Positions 34,816 to 44,066 of a stretch of 51,054 nucleotides of DNA are shown piece after piece. Source of the stretch: Bacteroidales bacterium (GTDB lineage Bacteria > Bacteroidota > Bacteroidia > Bacteroidales > WCHB1-69); contig JAGCFD010000041.1 of NCBI GenBank assembly GCA_017650305.1, positions 1-51,054 of the forward strand, written 5' to 3'. Both the position numbers and the translations under genes were made by a program. The notes under the pieces are model-generated. The model was not told the origin of the DNA, did not search any database, and worked only from the letters and a program-made list of their open reading frames with translations. Each line of letters starts with the position of its first letter. The stretch's first letter is position 1.

Positions 34816-36491
34816 ACATTATCAGCATACTAACAGCCATTTTGATGCTCACAGCCGGCATTGGTGTCTTCTTGGTAGCATGCAAGGCCTTAAGCACCAA
34901 TCTTGAAAATGCGAACAGTCAGAAGTTGAAGGAACTATTCGCCAAAACAGGAAAAAACAAATGGTTAGGTGTAGGCATCGGCACCTTAGGCACAGCGGCC
35001 ATACAAAGTTCCGGCGCCGTCACGGTGATGGTAATCGGTTTCGTCAATGTAGGTATCATGTCGTTGGCCCAAGCAGCCACAATCATTTACGGTGCCAATA
35101 TCGGTACAACCATTACAGCTCAGATTGTTGCTTTGGGTATGTTTGGTGGAAATGGCATCTCCGCCACCATCATCTTCTCCGCTTTTGCGGGCATTGGAGC
35201 CTTCATGAGCATGGGGGCTCGGCAAGAACGCTGGAAACAAATAGGTGGCATCCTGACTGGCTTCGGGTTGCTGTTCGTGGGTCTGCACATCATGTCTAAC
35301 GCGATGGCTAATTTTGCATCCTTGGATTCCGTTAAAAACTTTCTTGCCAGCATATCCAATCCGATTCTCTTAGTGCTGATAGGAACCTTGCTGACCGCTC
35401 TCATCCAATCTTCTTCCGTCTTGACCTCCATTGCCATCACGATGGTGTTCAGCGGACTTATCTCATTGGATCAAGGTATCTATATGACCATGGGTTCCAA
35501 CATCGGTTCCTGCGTGGTGGCAATCATCGCGGGTATGAGCAGCGGAACCAACGCCAAACGCACTGCGCTCATACACCTTTTCTTCAACGTGATGGGCGTG
35601 ATTCTCTTTCTCTTCATCGCTTTGCTGTTGCATATCTTTTCAGGCGGTTCGGCAAGTTTCGGCACTGTCATTGACAAAGTATTTCCTTACGCACCGCAAC
35701 TGCAATTGGCGCTCTTCCACACTGTTTTCAATGTATGCACCACCTTGGTGGCACTTCCCATGACCAACATGTTGGTAAACACGGCAACTCGCCTTATCCC
35801 TGGCAACACTGTGATGCAGACCGAAGACCTGCCCCATCTCTACTATCTTGATGAGACCATGTTGCGCACGCCCGTTGTCGCAGTACGCCAAGTAAAGGCA
35901 GAAATCGAGAATATGGCCGATATGGCCATGCAGAATTTCCAAAGGGCCATTCACATTGTCACCACCTTGAAATATGATGACATCGACAAATTCCGCAGCA
36001 CGGAAAAAGAGCTCAACTACCTGAATGGCGAAGTGACGAGTTACGTTGCGCGACTGTCTGGGAAGCCATTGAATAAATCTGATGTCAAGTTCCTGAACAC
36101 CTCTGTCAAGAGCGTCAGCGACCTGGAGCGTATTGGCGACTATGCTGAAAATATTGTTGAGTACGCTGACAGTCTCAAAGCGCAGAAGAACACCTTCTCG
36201 GAGCCTGCCATCAAGGAGATCAACGAGATGTACACTCTGCTTGAGACTCTTTACGGACATGTCCGGAATGCCTATCACAATCTGGACTTCGACGAGCTGG
36301 AAAAAGCCTACCAGGTTGAGGATCGCATTGACCTTTTCACCGAAACTATGGAAGCACAGCACATTCAGCGACTGATTTCCGGAGAGTGCACACCTCAAGT
36401 GGGTGCAGAATACATCTCATTGGCGCAGAATGCCGAGCGTATCGGTGACCACTTGATCAACGTGGGCAAGAGCATCCGCAAGTTCGCATAA
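34812..36491 (+). CDS. Na+/phosphate cotransporter with PhoU-like tail
   Basis: A 559-residue NptA/PNaS-family carrier importing phosphate with Na+. The inverted repeat is marked by two QSS motifs, AAIQSSGAVTVM (about 57-68) and ALIQSSSVLTSI (near 200), each followed by a glycine-rich helix (GANIGTT and GSNIGSC). About eight membrane segments end near 350. The C-terminal part (about 370-555) is a PhoU-like helical domain (SVKSVSDLERIGDYAENI, SLAQNAERIGDHLINV). The ATG at 34812 starts directly at the first helix. It could use the sodium gradient made by Na+-NQR. Confidence 0.92.
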   Translation: MNIISILTAILMLTAGIGVFLVACKALSTNLENANSQKLKELFAKTGKNKWLGVGIGTLGTAAIQSSGAVTVMVIGFVNVGIMSLAQAATIIYGANIGTTITAQIVALGMFGGNGISATIIFSAFAGIGAFMSMGARQERWKQIGGILTGFGLLFVGLHIMSNAMANFASLDSVKNFLASISNPILLVLIGTLLTALIQSSSVLTSIAITMVFSGLISLDQGIYMTMGSNIGSCVVAIIAGMSSGTNAKRTALIHLFFNVMGVILFLFIALLLHIFSGGSASFGTVIDKVFPYAPQLQLALFHTVFNVCTTLVALPMTNMLVNTATRLIPGNTVMQTEDLPHLYYLDETMLRTPVVAVRQVKAEIENMADMAMQNFQRAIHIVTTLKYDDIDKFRSTEKELNYLNGEVTSYVARLSGKPLNKSDVKFLNTSVKSVSDLERIGDYAENIVEYADSLKAQKNTFSEPAIKEINEMYTLLETLYGHVRNAYHNLDFDELEKAYQVEDRIDLFTETMEAQHIQRLISGECTPQVGAEYISLAQNAERIGDHLINVGKSIRKFA

Positions 36492-36507
36492 ACGAGTGGC
36501 ATAGAAA

Positions 36508-36530
36508 AGGGGCTTTGCCAGCCCCTAATC
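36508..36530. terminator. Hairpin between the cotransporter and the aldo/keto reductase genes
   Basis: AGGGGCT (36508-36514), 5-base loop, AGCCCCT (36520-36526). On the minus strand the stem is followed by TTTTC, so it suits the tat operon better; on the plus strand the T-run is missing. Confidence 0.6.
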
Positions 36531-36562
36531 CAAATAGCACTATATCTCATGGCCGTGCATAC

Positions 36563-37957
36563 TCACGACCGTTTCAGTTGTTCCACAAATTCGTCCACGC
36601 GACGCATCTCTGCTGGAATATCGATACGTTGCGGACAATGGGAGACACACTGGTTGCAACCGATGCAGTGACTTGCCTGGCGCAACTTTGGCACGCTGCG
36701 GTCATAGCCGATCAGGAAAGCCCTGCGGAGTTTGTTGTAGTGGGATCCGGGATGTTCAGGATTGGGCATACTGCCCTCATTAATACATTTGTTATAATGT
36801 GAAAAGATGGCGGGGATATTCAGTCCGTAAGGGCATGGCATACAATAGCTGCAAGTAGTACAAGGAATGCTCTTGAGGTTATAGACCTCATCCGCTATCT
36901 GCATGAGAAAATCATTCTCCTCCGGCGTGATCGGGCGCAATGGAGAATAGGTGGCAACATTCTGGACGAGATGTTCGGTATAGCTCATACCACTGAGCAC
37001 TGTCAACACACCCTCGGGAGTACCCGCATAGCGGAAGGCCCAACGCGCGACAGGAGTCTCAGGCTCCCGTTCTTGCATACGCTTCACAATGAACTCGGGC
37101 AAAGTACCCAAACGGCCTCCCAGCAATGGCTCCATGATAACGGCAGGTATATTGCGTTTCCGCAACTCTTCATACAGGTAGCTGGCATCAGTATTGCGCT
37201 CATTGATCTCATTGGCATAGTTCCAGTCGAGGTAGTTCAGCTCAATCTGAACAAAATCCCAATGGTATTTGCCCTCGTCATGCCATTTCAGCAGCATGTC
37301 GAAAATGGCAATGTCACCATGATATGAAAAGCCCAAATTGCGAATCCTCCCCTTCTCCTTCTGCTCCACAAGCCAGTCGAGTATGCCATTGTCCATATAT
37401 CGGCCGTTGAAGGTCTGCATCGCATCAAGATCATTGGCACTCATCCCGACACTGTGCAACAGGAGGTAGTCCACATAGTCGGTTCTCAGTTCCTTTAGTG
37501 ACTTCTCGAAGATGCCCATAGAAGCCTCTCTTGACCAAGCGGCAGGACTTTGGTTCGACAACTTGGTGGCGATATAGTAGCGATTACGAGGATGTCGCGA
37601 AAGGGCAATGCCCGTGCTCCGTTCAGAGAGCCCTTGGCAATAGACGGGAGCGGTGTCAAAATAGTTGACTCCGTGCTCAATAGCGTAGTCGACCTGCTGA
37701 TTGACAAGTTCCTGATTGATGGGAGAATCGGGATTCTCGCGCATGGTGCCACCCGCCTCCACTGGCAGACGCATCATGCCATAGCCCAGCAGGGAAATCT
37801 TGTCGCCCGTATTGGGATTTGTACGGTAGGTCATCGAACCTTGACCATCCAAGGTGGTGACTCCCTGCGCGGGCGTTTCGGTTTTGCGACAGGCGGCCAA
37901 CAAAGATGCTGCCAGAGCAGCTCCGCCCAAATGTTTTATAAAATCTCTTCTATCCAT
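36563..37957 (-). CDS. Tat-exported aldo/keto reductase lipoprotein with two 4Fe-4S motifs
   Basis: A 464-residue protein. The N-terminus has a twin-arginine signal (RRDFIK, residues 3-8) followed by the lipobox LLAAC with Cys23, so export by Tat and lipid anchoring are expected. The aldo/keto reductase tetrad is Asp101, Tyr106, Lys132 and His168. C-terminal ferredoxin-type cysteines are Cys366/369/372/375 and Cys431/434/437/441. Folded with cofactors before export is the usual reason for the Tat route. It is the last gene of the tatA-tatC-polyferredoxin operon. The substrate is unknown. Confidence 0.9.
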   Translation of the reverse strand: MDRRDFIKHLGGAALAASLLAACRKTETPAQGVTTLDGQGSMTYRTNPNTGDKISLLGYGMMRLPVEAGGTMRENPDSPINQELVNQQVDYAIEHGVNYFDTAPVYCQGLSERSTGIALSRHPRNRYYIATKLSNQSPAAWSREASMGIFEKSLKELRTDYVDYLLLHSVGMSANDLDAMQTFNGRYMDNGILDWLVEQKEKGRIRNLGFSYHGDIAIFDMLLKWHDEGKYHWDFVQIELNYLDWNYANEINERNTDASYLYEELRKRNIPAVIMEPLLGGRLGTLPEFIVKRMQEREPETPVARWAFRYAGTPEGVLTVLSGMSYTEHLVQNVATYSPLRPITPEENDFLMQIADEVYNLKSIPCTTCSYCMPCPYGLNIPAIFSHYNKCINEGSMPNPEHPGSHYNKLRRAFLIGYDRSVPKLRQASHCIGCNQCVSHCPQRIDIPAEMRRVDEFVEQLKRS

Positions 37958-37978
37958 AGTTTTGATGAAGTCTAAAGG

Positions 37979-39448
37979 TTATTGTAAATGATGCATTACG
38001 TTGCCCTCCACGTAGATGGCACTGAATGGACGTGCTGGGCACAGGTGTTCACAAGCGCCACAGCCGATACACTTCTGCGTATCAATGGATGGCACTTGGG
38101 CACCTTCATAGTCCACCATCTGGATGGCGCCGGTGGGGCAATGACGTGCGCAGTTGCCACAGCTAACCCCATCCGTCAATGGGATGCAGTTGTCTTTCAA
38201 CCACACCGCATAGCCGGCATGCACTTCTGTCTTCTCCTCCGGTGTGATGCGACGAATGGCGCCCGTGGGACACACTTGGCTACAGCGAGTACATTCGGGA
38301 CGGCAATATCCGCGTTCAAAAGACATCTCCGGCTGCATGAAATTCATCAGACTTTTTGACGGACGCAACACATTATTCGGACAAGCTGAAACGCATAGCT
38401 GACAAGCTGTGCAGTGATGTCGCATATTCTGTGCGGATATGGATCCAGGAGGCGTGATCGGCGTTTTACGATCCGGCAGTATCTTATCTTCTATAACGGC
38501 CAGGCCACCGTCCACTTTGATCTTCGGCTCGGCAGAAGCCACCGCGGCAGTCATGAGACCAGCGCCCAGCAAGAAGGAACGTCGAGCCTCGTCCACCGTC
38601 TCATCCTTTTGCGCGGGAGCCACGGCTGTCTTGGGCATCCGGCCATAATGAAGCGCATCAAAATTGCATTTCTCCAGGCAATCGCCACAAACCACGCAGC
38701 GGGAATAATCCACCTTCATGTTTTTGAAATCTATAGCCGAGGCTTTGCAATTCTTCTCGCACAAGCCGCATTGTTTGCATTTGTCAGAATCAAAATGCAC
38801 TTTCAGGAAGGAGTAACGGGCGAAGAAGCTAAGGAACGTGCCCACCGGACAAATCGTGTTGCAATAGGTTCTCCCATGACGCCACGCCAAGACCGCCAAC
38901 ACCAACAAAGTAACGATGGCAACCACAAAAGTAGTCACACTGCGCATCCAGATCTCGACCTCTGAAAAGTTATAGAGGTTGTGTCCGGCCTCATAGTGCG
39001 CCAACGCATTGTTGAGCATGTCATAGAGCGGCTTGAAGAGGCTGTTTACTATCCTACCGTAAGCGCTATATGGTGCCAAGAGGGTCGTCACAGGGGTCAC
39101 GCCGACAATCAGCAGCACCACAAAGACACCCAGCACGATATAGCGAAGCCATTTCTTTTCCGGAGAATAGGAAAAACGATTTTTCTTGAACTTGCCATGA
39201 ACCCATGAAAAGCAGTCCTGCATGATGCCTAATGGACAGATGACACTGCAATATACTCTTCCGAGCAGAAGTGTCAATAGCAAAAGCAACAACACGACAA
39301 TAACATTGAATGAGAGCACGGCTGGCAAGAACTGGATCTTTGCCACAAAGCCAAACCACAGATTGATGTGCCAGCATACTCCCAAGAAAAGCAACGTGAC
39401 CAGCAAAAGCATCACTATGGCCAAAATTGTTCTGATTTTTTTCAACAT
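37979..39448 (-). CDS. Membrane polyferredoxin (NapH-like) fused to a periplasmic-type ferredoxin part
   Basis: A 489-residue protein in two halves. The first (1-270) is NapH/YccM-like: about four or five helices, two CxxxCP motifs (Cys67-Cys71 and Cys196-Cys200) and two 4Fe-4S sets (Cys224/227/230/234 and Cys251/254/257/261). At 289-305 there is an internal ARRSFLLGAGLMTAAVASA stretch that looks like a Tat signal. The second half (about 340-475) has four more cysteine clusters, like NapG-type ferredoxins. It could carry electrons between quinol and the exported reductase encoded just downstream. Whether the internal RR motif is used is unknown. Confidence 0.88.
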   Translation of the reverse strand: MLKKIRTILAIVMLLLVTLLFLGVCWHINLWFGFVAKIQFLPAVLSFNVIVVLLLLLLTLLLGRVYCSVICPLGIMQDCFSWVHGKFKKNRFSYSPEKKWLRYIVLGVFVVLLIVGVTPVTTLLAPYSAYGRIVNSLFKPLYDMLNNALAHYEAGHNLYNFSEVEIWMRSVTTFVVAIVTLLVLAVLAWRHGRTYCNTICPVGTFLSFFARYSFLKVHFDSDKCKQCGLCEKNCKASAIDFKNMKVDYSRCVVCGDCLEKCNFDALHYGRMPKTAVAPAQKDETVDEARRSFLLGAGLMTAAVASAEPKIKVDGGLAVIEDKILPDRKTPITPPGSISAQNMRHHCTACQLCVSACPNNVLRPSKSLMNFMQPEMSFERGYCRPECTRCSQVCPTGAIRRITPEEKTEVHAGYAVWLKDNCIPLTDGVSCGNCARHCPTGAIQMVDYEGAQVPSIDTQKCIGCGACEHLCPARPFSAIYVEGNVMHHLQ

Positions 39449-39491
39449 ATACTTGAAGTTTAGGTTATACTAAGGTAATAAGGGTTAAAAA

Positions 39492-40274
39492 TCATTGATT
39501 TCTCTTCACAATCCAGACACTCAGCTCATAAAGCAGCCAGATGGGGACAGAGACGAGCATCAGGGTAAAAGCATCGCCAGTGGGAGTGATCACAGCCGCC
39601 AGAATCACGATGATGACAATGGCGTGACGACGATAGCGCCGGAGCATGTCGGCCGTGACAACCCCTATGCGAGCCAAGAAATAGGCCAGAATCGGTATCT
39701 CAAACAGCAGCCCCATAATCAGACTCATTGAAAGAATCGCTCCGATATAGGATGGAAGTGAGATCTGATTCACAACGCCTTCATATACCTGATACGTGCC
39801 CAGAAAACGGAATGTAAACGGGAAGATAACAAAGTAGTTAAGCAATATGCCACAGACAAAAAGCAGAATGGCACTCACCAGAACAGAACCCAAATATCGT
39901 CGCTCACGATCGTACAGCGCCGGCAAGACAAAACCATACAACTTATACACGATATAGGGAGAAGCCAAAACCAGCCCTCCCCAGAAAGCAGCCTGCATGT
40001 GCACGATAAACTGCGCTGCCAACTCAACATTGATAAACGATACATTCATAGCCTCTGGACAGAGCGAAGGCCAATGCAGCCACTCAGACAAACGACACAT
40101 CAGACGATATGAGATGAAGTCAGAAGTCGCAGGGGCAAAGGGTATGGTGAAGAGAGCCTTCTTCAAAGCAAAAAGCACAACAAAACAGACCGCCCATACT
40201 ATCAATGACCGGACAAGGACGGTGCGAAGCTCGTCAAGATGATCCCAAAAAGAAGGCGACGACTCTGATGCCAT
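39492..40274 (-). CDS. tatC: Twin-arginine translocase subunit TatC
   Basis: Core receptor of the Tat pathway, which exports folded proteins with RR signals. The 260-residue protein has six helices and family marks: FWDHLDELR at the N-terminus (about 9-17), the FEIP motif (about 189-192) and TPTGD at the start of the last helices. It begins immediately after the tatA stop with no spacer, so the two are translationally linked. Two iron-sulfur genes follow in the same operon. Confidence 0.95.
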   Translation of the reverse strand: MASESSPSFWDHLDELRTVLVRSLIVWAVCFVVLFALKKALFTIPFAPATSDFISYRLMCRLSEWLHWPSLCPEAMNVSFINVELAAQFIVHMQAAFWGGLVLASPYIVYKLYGFVLPALYDRERRYLGSVLVSAILLFVCGILLNYFVIFPFTFRFLGTYQVYEGVVNQISLPSYIGAILSMSLIMGLLFEIPILAYFLARIGVVTADMLRRYRRHAIVIIVILAAVITPTGDAFTLMLVSVPIWLLYELSVWIVKRNQ

Positions 40275-40499
40275 CTATTCAGGTGTGTCGGTAGACTTAG
40301 GTGTCTCGTCTTGCTTGGCAGACATCCCTTTCTCATCATCCGTGGCTTTCTCCACCTCATTCATCCCCTCCTTGAAACTGCGGACACCCTTGCCAAGGCC
40401 TCTCATCAGTTCAGGAATCTTCCTGCCACCAAAAAGTAGCAACACCACCAGAACAATCACAATGATTTCTGTTGTCCCAATACGTAAAAGTGTTATCAT
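40275..40499 (-). CDS. tatA: Twin-arginine translocase subunit TatA
   Basis: Pore-forming subunit of the Tat system. The 74-residue protein has one N-terminal helix (EIIVIVLVVLLLF), the FGGRKIPELMRGLGKG hinge and amphipathic helix with the conserved F-G, and a charged tail rich in D, E and K. The length is typical. It is the first gene of an operon tatA-tatC-polyferredoxin-aldo/keto reductase with a promoter box at 40615. Confidence 0.95.
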   Translation of the reverse strand: MITLLRIGTTEIIVIVLVVLLLFGGRKIPELMRGLGKGVRSFKEGMNEVEKATDDEKGMSAKQDETPKSTDTPE

Positions 40500-40614
40500 A
40501 AGCTTTTCTTATTGTTTAGTTAGAATATATCCTTATGGTAATGTTGAGGTGCAGGAGAATGGCGACATTTAACTATGACTATTACTCTACGAGAAGCAGC
40601 ACGACAACAACGTG

Positions 40615-40622
40615 CAAAAATA
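40615..40622 (-). promoter_or_regulatory. -7 box for the tat operon
   Basis: Reads TATTTTTG on the minus strand, 116 bases before the tatA ATG. Confidence 0.55.
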
Positions 40623-40650
40623 CAAAAAAAATTGACTTCAACACAGGCTT

Positions 40651-40712
40651 TTGTCTATTAGCCTTAAGCCATCAACTCCCAACTTCTAACTGACAACAGA
40701 TAACTCCTAACT
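40651..40712 (-). repeat. Short repeats after the rRNA/tRNA methyltransferase gene
   Basis: On the minus strand, GAAGTTAGGAGTTATCTG, TTAGAAGTTGGGAGTTGA and GGCTTAAGGC words follow the stop codon. This is the same repeat family, again reading in the direction of transcription. Confidence 0.6.
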
Positions 40713-41252
40713 TCAAACTTCCCTTTCCAACTTCTGCTTCACCACCTCCCAAAGCACCATGCCAGCGGCGATAGTGACATTCATCGAGTGTTTAGTGCCA
40801 AATTGAGGAATCTCAATGGCCATGTCGCAAAGCGGCAGAATTTCGTCTGATATGCCAAAGACCTCATTGCCCATGACGAGACAAAGTTTTGGATATTGTT
40901 GAAAATCAATTTGTTGAAGAAACACCGATGTATCTGTCTGTTCCACGATAGCGATCGTATAATGTTCATCATGGAGTCGACGAACCAAGTCGGCTACATT
41001 CTCCACATATTCCCACTCCACACTCTCGGTCGCCCCGAGGGCGGTTTTGGCAATCTCTTTCTGAGGTGGGCAAGCTGTGATGCCGCAGAGATAGAGTTTT
41101 TCCACATTCATCGCATCGCAGGTACGGAAAATCGAACCCACATTGCTCATACTGCGGATACTATCCAGAACCATGACGACAGGAAATTTATCCTGGCTTT
41201 TGAATTCTTCTGGAGTCACACGATGCAACTCCTCCATAGACAACTTCTTCAT
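40713..41252 (-). CDS. TrmH/SpoU-family RNA 2'-O-methyltransferase
   Basis: A 179-residue SPOUT enzyme using S-adenosylmethionine to methylate a ribose in rRNA or tRNA. The three family motifs are SNVGSIFRTCDA (motif 1, about 36-47), LVMGNEVFGISDE (motif 2, about 125-137) and IPQFGTKHSMNVTIAAGMVLWE (motif 3, about 148-169), which form the deep trefoil knot and cofactor pocket. The compact size, without an N-terminal RNA-binding domain, fits TrmH/TrmL-like members. It lies 27 bases downstream of dnaB on the same strand. The exact target is unknown. Confidence 0.88.
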   Translation of the reverse strand: MKKLSMEELHRVTPEEFKSQDKFPVVMVLDSIRSMSNVGSIFRTCDAMNVEKLYLCGITACPPQKEIAKTALGATESVEWEYVENVADLVRRLHDEHYTIAIVEQTDTSVFLQQIDFQQYPKLCLVMGNEVFGISDEILPLCDMAIEIPQFGTKHSMNVTIAAGMVLWEVVKQKLEREV

Positions 41253-41279
41253 ACAGACAAGTATTAGATACCCAGCATG

Positions 41280-42875
41280 TTAATAGGGCATGTCTTCAGT
41301 ATAATTGGAATCGGGGTTAGGCACGTCGTCTGATGGTTTTGGCGAATCATTGATGGATGACTCCACCACATCGAAGTTGGCATTCGGACGGATAAGGGGC
41401 ATCATGGGCATAGCAGCCGTTTTTGCGTCACCCTCCTCGCCACCTTCAAAATACTCGGCATCAAGGTCCAGGAACTTGGTGTACTGGGCTTGGAACCGAA
41501 CGCGCAATGCGCCTGTGCTGCCATGTCTGTTCTTCTCAAACATGATCTCTGCCAAGCCACGCGCCGGGGTATTATCCTCAAACACTTCCAGCTTGTAGTA
41601 TTCGGGTCTGTAGATAAAGAGCACCATGTCGGCATCCTGTTCAATAGCACCTGACTCACGAAGGTCAGAAAGCTGAGGACGTTTGGAAGTAGCACGTGTC
41701 TCAGGCTGGCGGCTAAGCTGTGACAATGCGATGACTGGCACATTCAAGTCCTTGGCCAGAGCTTTCAACGAACGGGAAATATAGCTAATCTCCTGCTCTC
41801 GGTTACCGCCCTTGGAACTATCGGAACCGACTGTCATCAGCTGGAGATAGTCAACCACAATCATCTGGATATCATATTGATGCTTCAGCCTGCGGCACTT
41901 AGCACGCAGGTCGAAAATAGAGATGGCAGGGGTGTCGTCAATGATCAACTTGGAAGTCTCCAACTTGCCGATGCTGTCCATCAACTTAATCCACTCATCG
42001 TCACTCAGGTCGCCCTTTGCTATCTTCTCCGCATTGATGCCTGATTCAAGAGCAAACAGACGCTGTGCCAGCTGATTCGAGGACATTTCCAAAGAGAAGA
42101 ACGCCACTGGTTTGTCATACTGAATGGCCGCATTGCGAGCTACTGACAGCACAAAGGATGTTTTACCCATACCAGGACGAGCAGCCAGGATAATCAGGTC
42201 GGTCTTCTGCCATCCGCCCGTCTTCTGGTCGATTGTACGAATACCGGAAGGGACGCCATGCATGTCAGATCCCGCATTACGCAACTCATTGAGTTCCTTC
42301 AATGTAGACTGCACTACCTGATGTAGTGGTTTACTATCTCTTTTGAAGTTTTGTTCTATAATGCTGAATATTTTTGTCTCCGCCAAGTCCAACAGATCCA
42401 GCACATCGTTAGACTCATCATAGGCATCCTCGATGATGGAGCTACAATTCCTGATTAACTCTCTCAGCACATATTTTTCCATCACAATCCGGGCATGATA
42501 CTGGATATTGGCAGAAGATGTGACACGGTTTGTCAGAGATGCCAGATAGGCGGCGCCGCCAACGGCATCCAGCATCTTGTCTTTGCGAAGCTGATTAGTC
42601 ACGGTCAACAGATCAACAGGCTGCTCGGCACGATAGAGTTCCTCTATGGCACGGAATATTTGCTGATGAGCTTCCTTGTAGAACATCTGAAATGTAAGAG
42701 TTCCCAAAATAACGCTGACGGTTTCCGAATCAATCATCAATCCTCCCAGCACTGCCTCTTCAAATTCGACAGCTTGAGGGGTTAATTTGCCCGTCGTCCC
42801 CATCACATTCTCAATTCGGTTATAGGAAGCAGGCCTCTGCATTTTGGCATTATCAGATGTACGTTCTTTCTCCAT
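41280..42875 (-). CDS. dnaB: Replicative DNA helicase DnaB
   Basis: Hexameric helicase that unwinds DNA at the replication fork. The 531-residue protein has an N-terminal primase-interacting domain (LTPQAVEFEEAVLGGLMID, from about residue 30) and a RecA-like C-terminal domain with Walker A AARPGMGKTSF, FSLEMSSNQLAQR, the DYLQLM Walker B region and QLSRQPETR...SDLRESGAIEQDADMV. The ATG at 42875 is used; a TTG seven codons upstream is less likely. The C-terminal tail is extended and acidic, as in other Bacteroidota. It is cotranscribed with the methyltransferase gene. Confidence 0.95.
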   Translation of the reverse strand: MEKERTSDNAKMQRPASYNRIENVMGTTGKLTPQAVEFEEAVLGGLMIDSETVSVILGTLTFQMFYKEAHQQIFRAIEELYRAEQPVDLLTVTNQLRKDKMLDAVGGAAYLASLTNRVTSSANIQYHARIVMEKYVLRELIRNCSSIIEDAYDESNDVLDLLDLAETKIFSIIEQNFKRDSKPLHQVVQSTLKELNELRNAGSDMHGVPSGIRTIDQKTGGWQKTDLIILAARPGMGKTSFVLSVARNAAIQYDKPVAFFSLEMSSNQLAQRLFALESGINAEKIAKGDLSDDEWIKLMDSIGKLETSKLIIDDTPAISIFDLRAKCRRLKHQYDIQMIVVDYLQLMTVGSDSSKGGNREQEISYISRSLKALAKDLNVPVIALSQLSRQPETRATSKRPQLSDLRESGAIEQDADMVLFIYRPEYYKLEVFEDNTPARGLAEIMFEKNRHGSTGALRVRFQAQYTKFLDLDAEYFEGGEEGDAKTAAMPMMPLIRPNANFDVVESSINDSPKPSDDVPNPDSNYTEDMPY

Positions 42876-42930
42876 AGAAATCTGTTCTTTTGACAATTAA
42901 ATAATATCGGACATTTTGTTTTCCGGACGG

Positions 42931-42938
42931 CAAATGTA
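42931..42938 (-). promoter_or_regulatory. -7 box for dnaB
   Basis: Reads TACATTTG on the minus strand, 56 bases before the ATG at 42875. Confidence 0.6.
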
Positions 42939-42965
42939 TATATTTTTTTGAAATCGGAGGGGCGT

Positions 42966-44036
42966 TTAACGCAATTTTATTTTCTGTCCTAACGATAAAA
43001 TGCTTTCCTCCTTGATATGGTTGATTTTACAAAGTTTTGCCACGGTAGTATGATAGCGTTTTGCAATAGAATAGAGCGTGTCGCCTCTTTTGACCACATG
43101 CACAGCCGGCGTACTCTTGGAACTGCTGGTCTTGGCGGAAGGCTTGGAAGATGGCGAGGCATTGGGATTTGCAGTGGCGGTCTTCGCAGTGTCGGCACTG
43201 TTATCCGCAACCGTGGTCACTTCGCCGCTACGGTTATGATTGACGACCGTAATTCTGTTAGCCGAACGGTCGATATTCTGGTAGGCGGCGTTCATGTCCG
43301 TTACTGTAATGGAGATATCCTTGTTAACAGTTCTATCTTGCTTATTGTGGCTGAGCAACCACCGATATGTATCGGGAAGGTAGAACATCTTGGCAAGCTG
43401 CGAGTGGTTGATACCCTTGAAGCGGTCAAAGCGCAAGAGGTTGGTGGGACCGCATTTCTTCATGGCGGCCACGATATTTTCCGACTGGGTGATAGGCACT
43501 GCGTTGTCTGCAGTTCCGTGTATAATCCAGAGAGGAAGTGTGTTAAGGCCACAGAACTCCTTACGCGAACTGCCTCCGCACAGAGCCATCGCTGCCGAAA
43601 ACTTTTCCGGATAGGTGGCTGCCACCTCGAAGGTGCCATAGCCGCCCAGGCTCATGCCCACAATGGATATTCTATTGGTGTCCAAGCTATAGTGAGCCTC
43701 CACATACTCCATCACCTTCAGCACCTTGCGGGCATTCCATGGGCCTCCCGGGTTTTGTGGCGCAATTATCAGCGCGTTGATGTCCCGCCCCATGGAAATG
43801 GCGTCCAAACAGCCATATTTGCGGACCCTGCTCAAATCAGTTCCACAGAGACTATGTCCGTGCAGGAACACTATCACAGGCATGGTATCCTGCTTCTCGG
43901 TATAAGTGTCAGGCACCGACACCCAGAAATTGTAAGCGTCATCAACCACACCACGATAGGCATGAAATGTATAATCACGCTGTGAAAATAGCGCAAAAGG
44001 TATTAAAACGAGTAATATCGTCCAAATTTTTCTCAT
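42966..44036 (-). CDS. Secreted alpha/beta-hydrolase esterase with C-terminal LysM
   Basis: A 356-residue exported enzyme. The signal peptide is about residues 1-19 (ALFSQ). An alpha/beta-hydrolase domain has the nucleophile Ser129 in GMSLGG, with Asp177 (HGTAD) and His211 (GINHS) as likely triad members; the oxyanion region is FLHGHSLCG. A Ser/Thr/Pro-rich linker (about 245-305) leads to one LysM domain (about 310-356: HVVKRGDTLYSIAKRYHTT). LysM binds peptidoglycan or chitin-like sugars, so the esterase may be held at the wall or act on glycan esters. The ATG at 44036 begins the signal peptide; a TTG lies three codons earlier. Confidence 0.85.
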   Translation of the reverse strand: MRKIWTILLVLIPFALFSQRDYTFHAYRGVVDDAYNFWVSVPDTYTEKQDTMPVIVFLHGHSLCGTDLSRVRKYGCLDAISMGRDINALIIAPQNPGGPWNARKVLKVMEYVEAHYSLDTNRISIVGMSLGGYGTFEVAATYPEKFSAAMALCGGSSRKEFCGLNTLPLWIIHGTADNAVPITQSENIVAAMKKCGPTNLLRFDRFKGINHSQLAKMFYLPDTYRWLLSHNKQDRTVNKDISITVTDMNAAYQNIDRSANRITVVNHNRSGEVTTVADNSADTAKTATANPNASPSSKPSAKTSSSKSTPAVHVVKRGDTLYSIAKRYHTTVAKLCKINHIKEESILSLGQKIKLR

Positions 44037-44066
44037 AAAAAGCAATTTTTAGATACCGGCAGAATG

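Noticed and set aside
43017-43985. Plus-strand frame of 322 codons opposite the LysM esterase
   Set aside because: Antisense shadow; no promoter, signal or motif.
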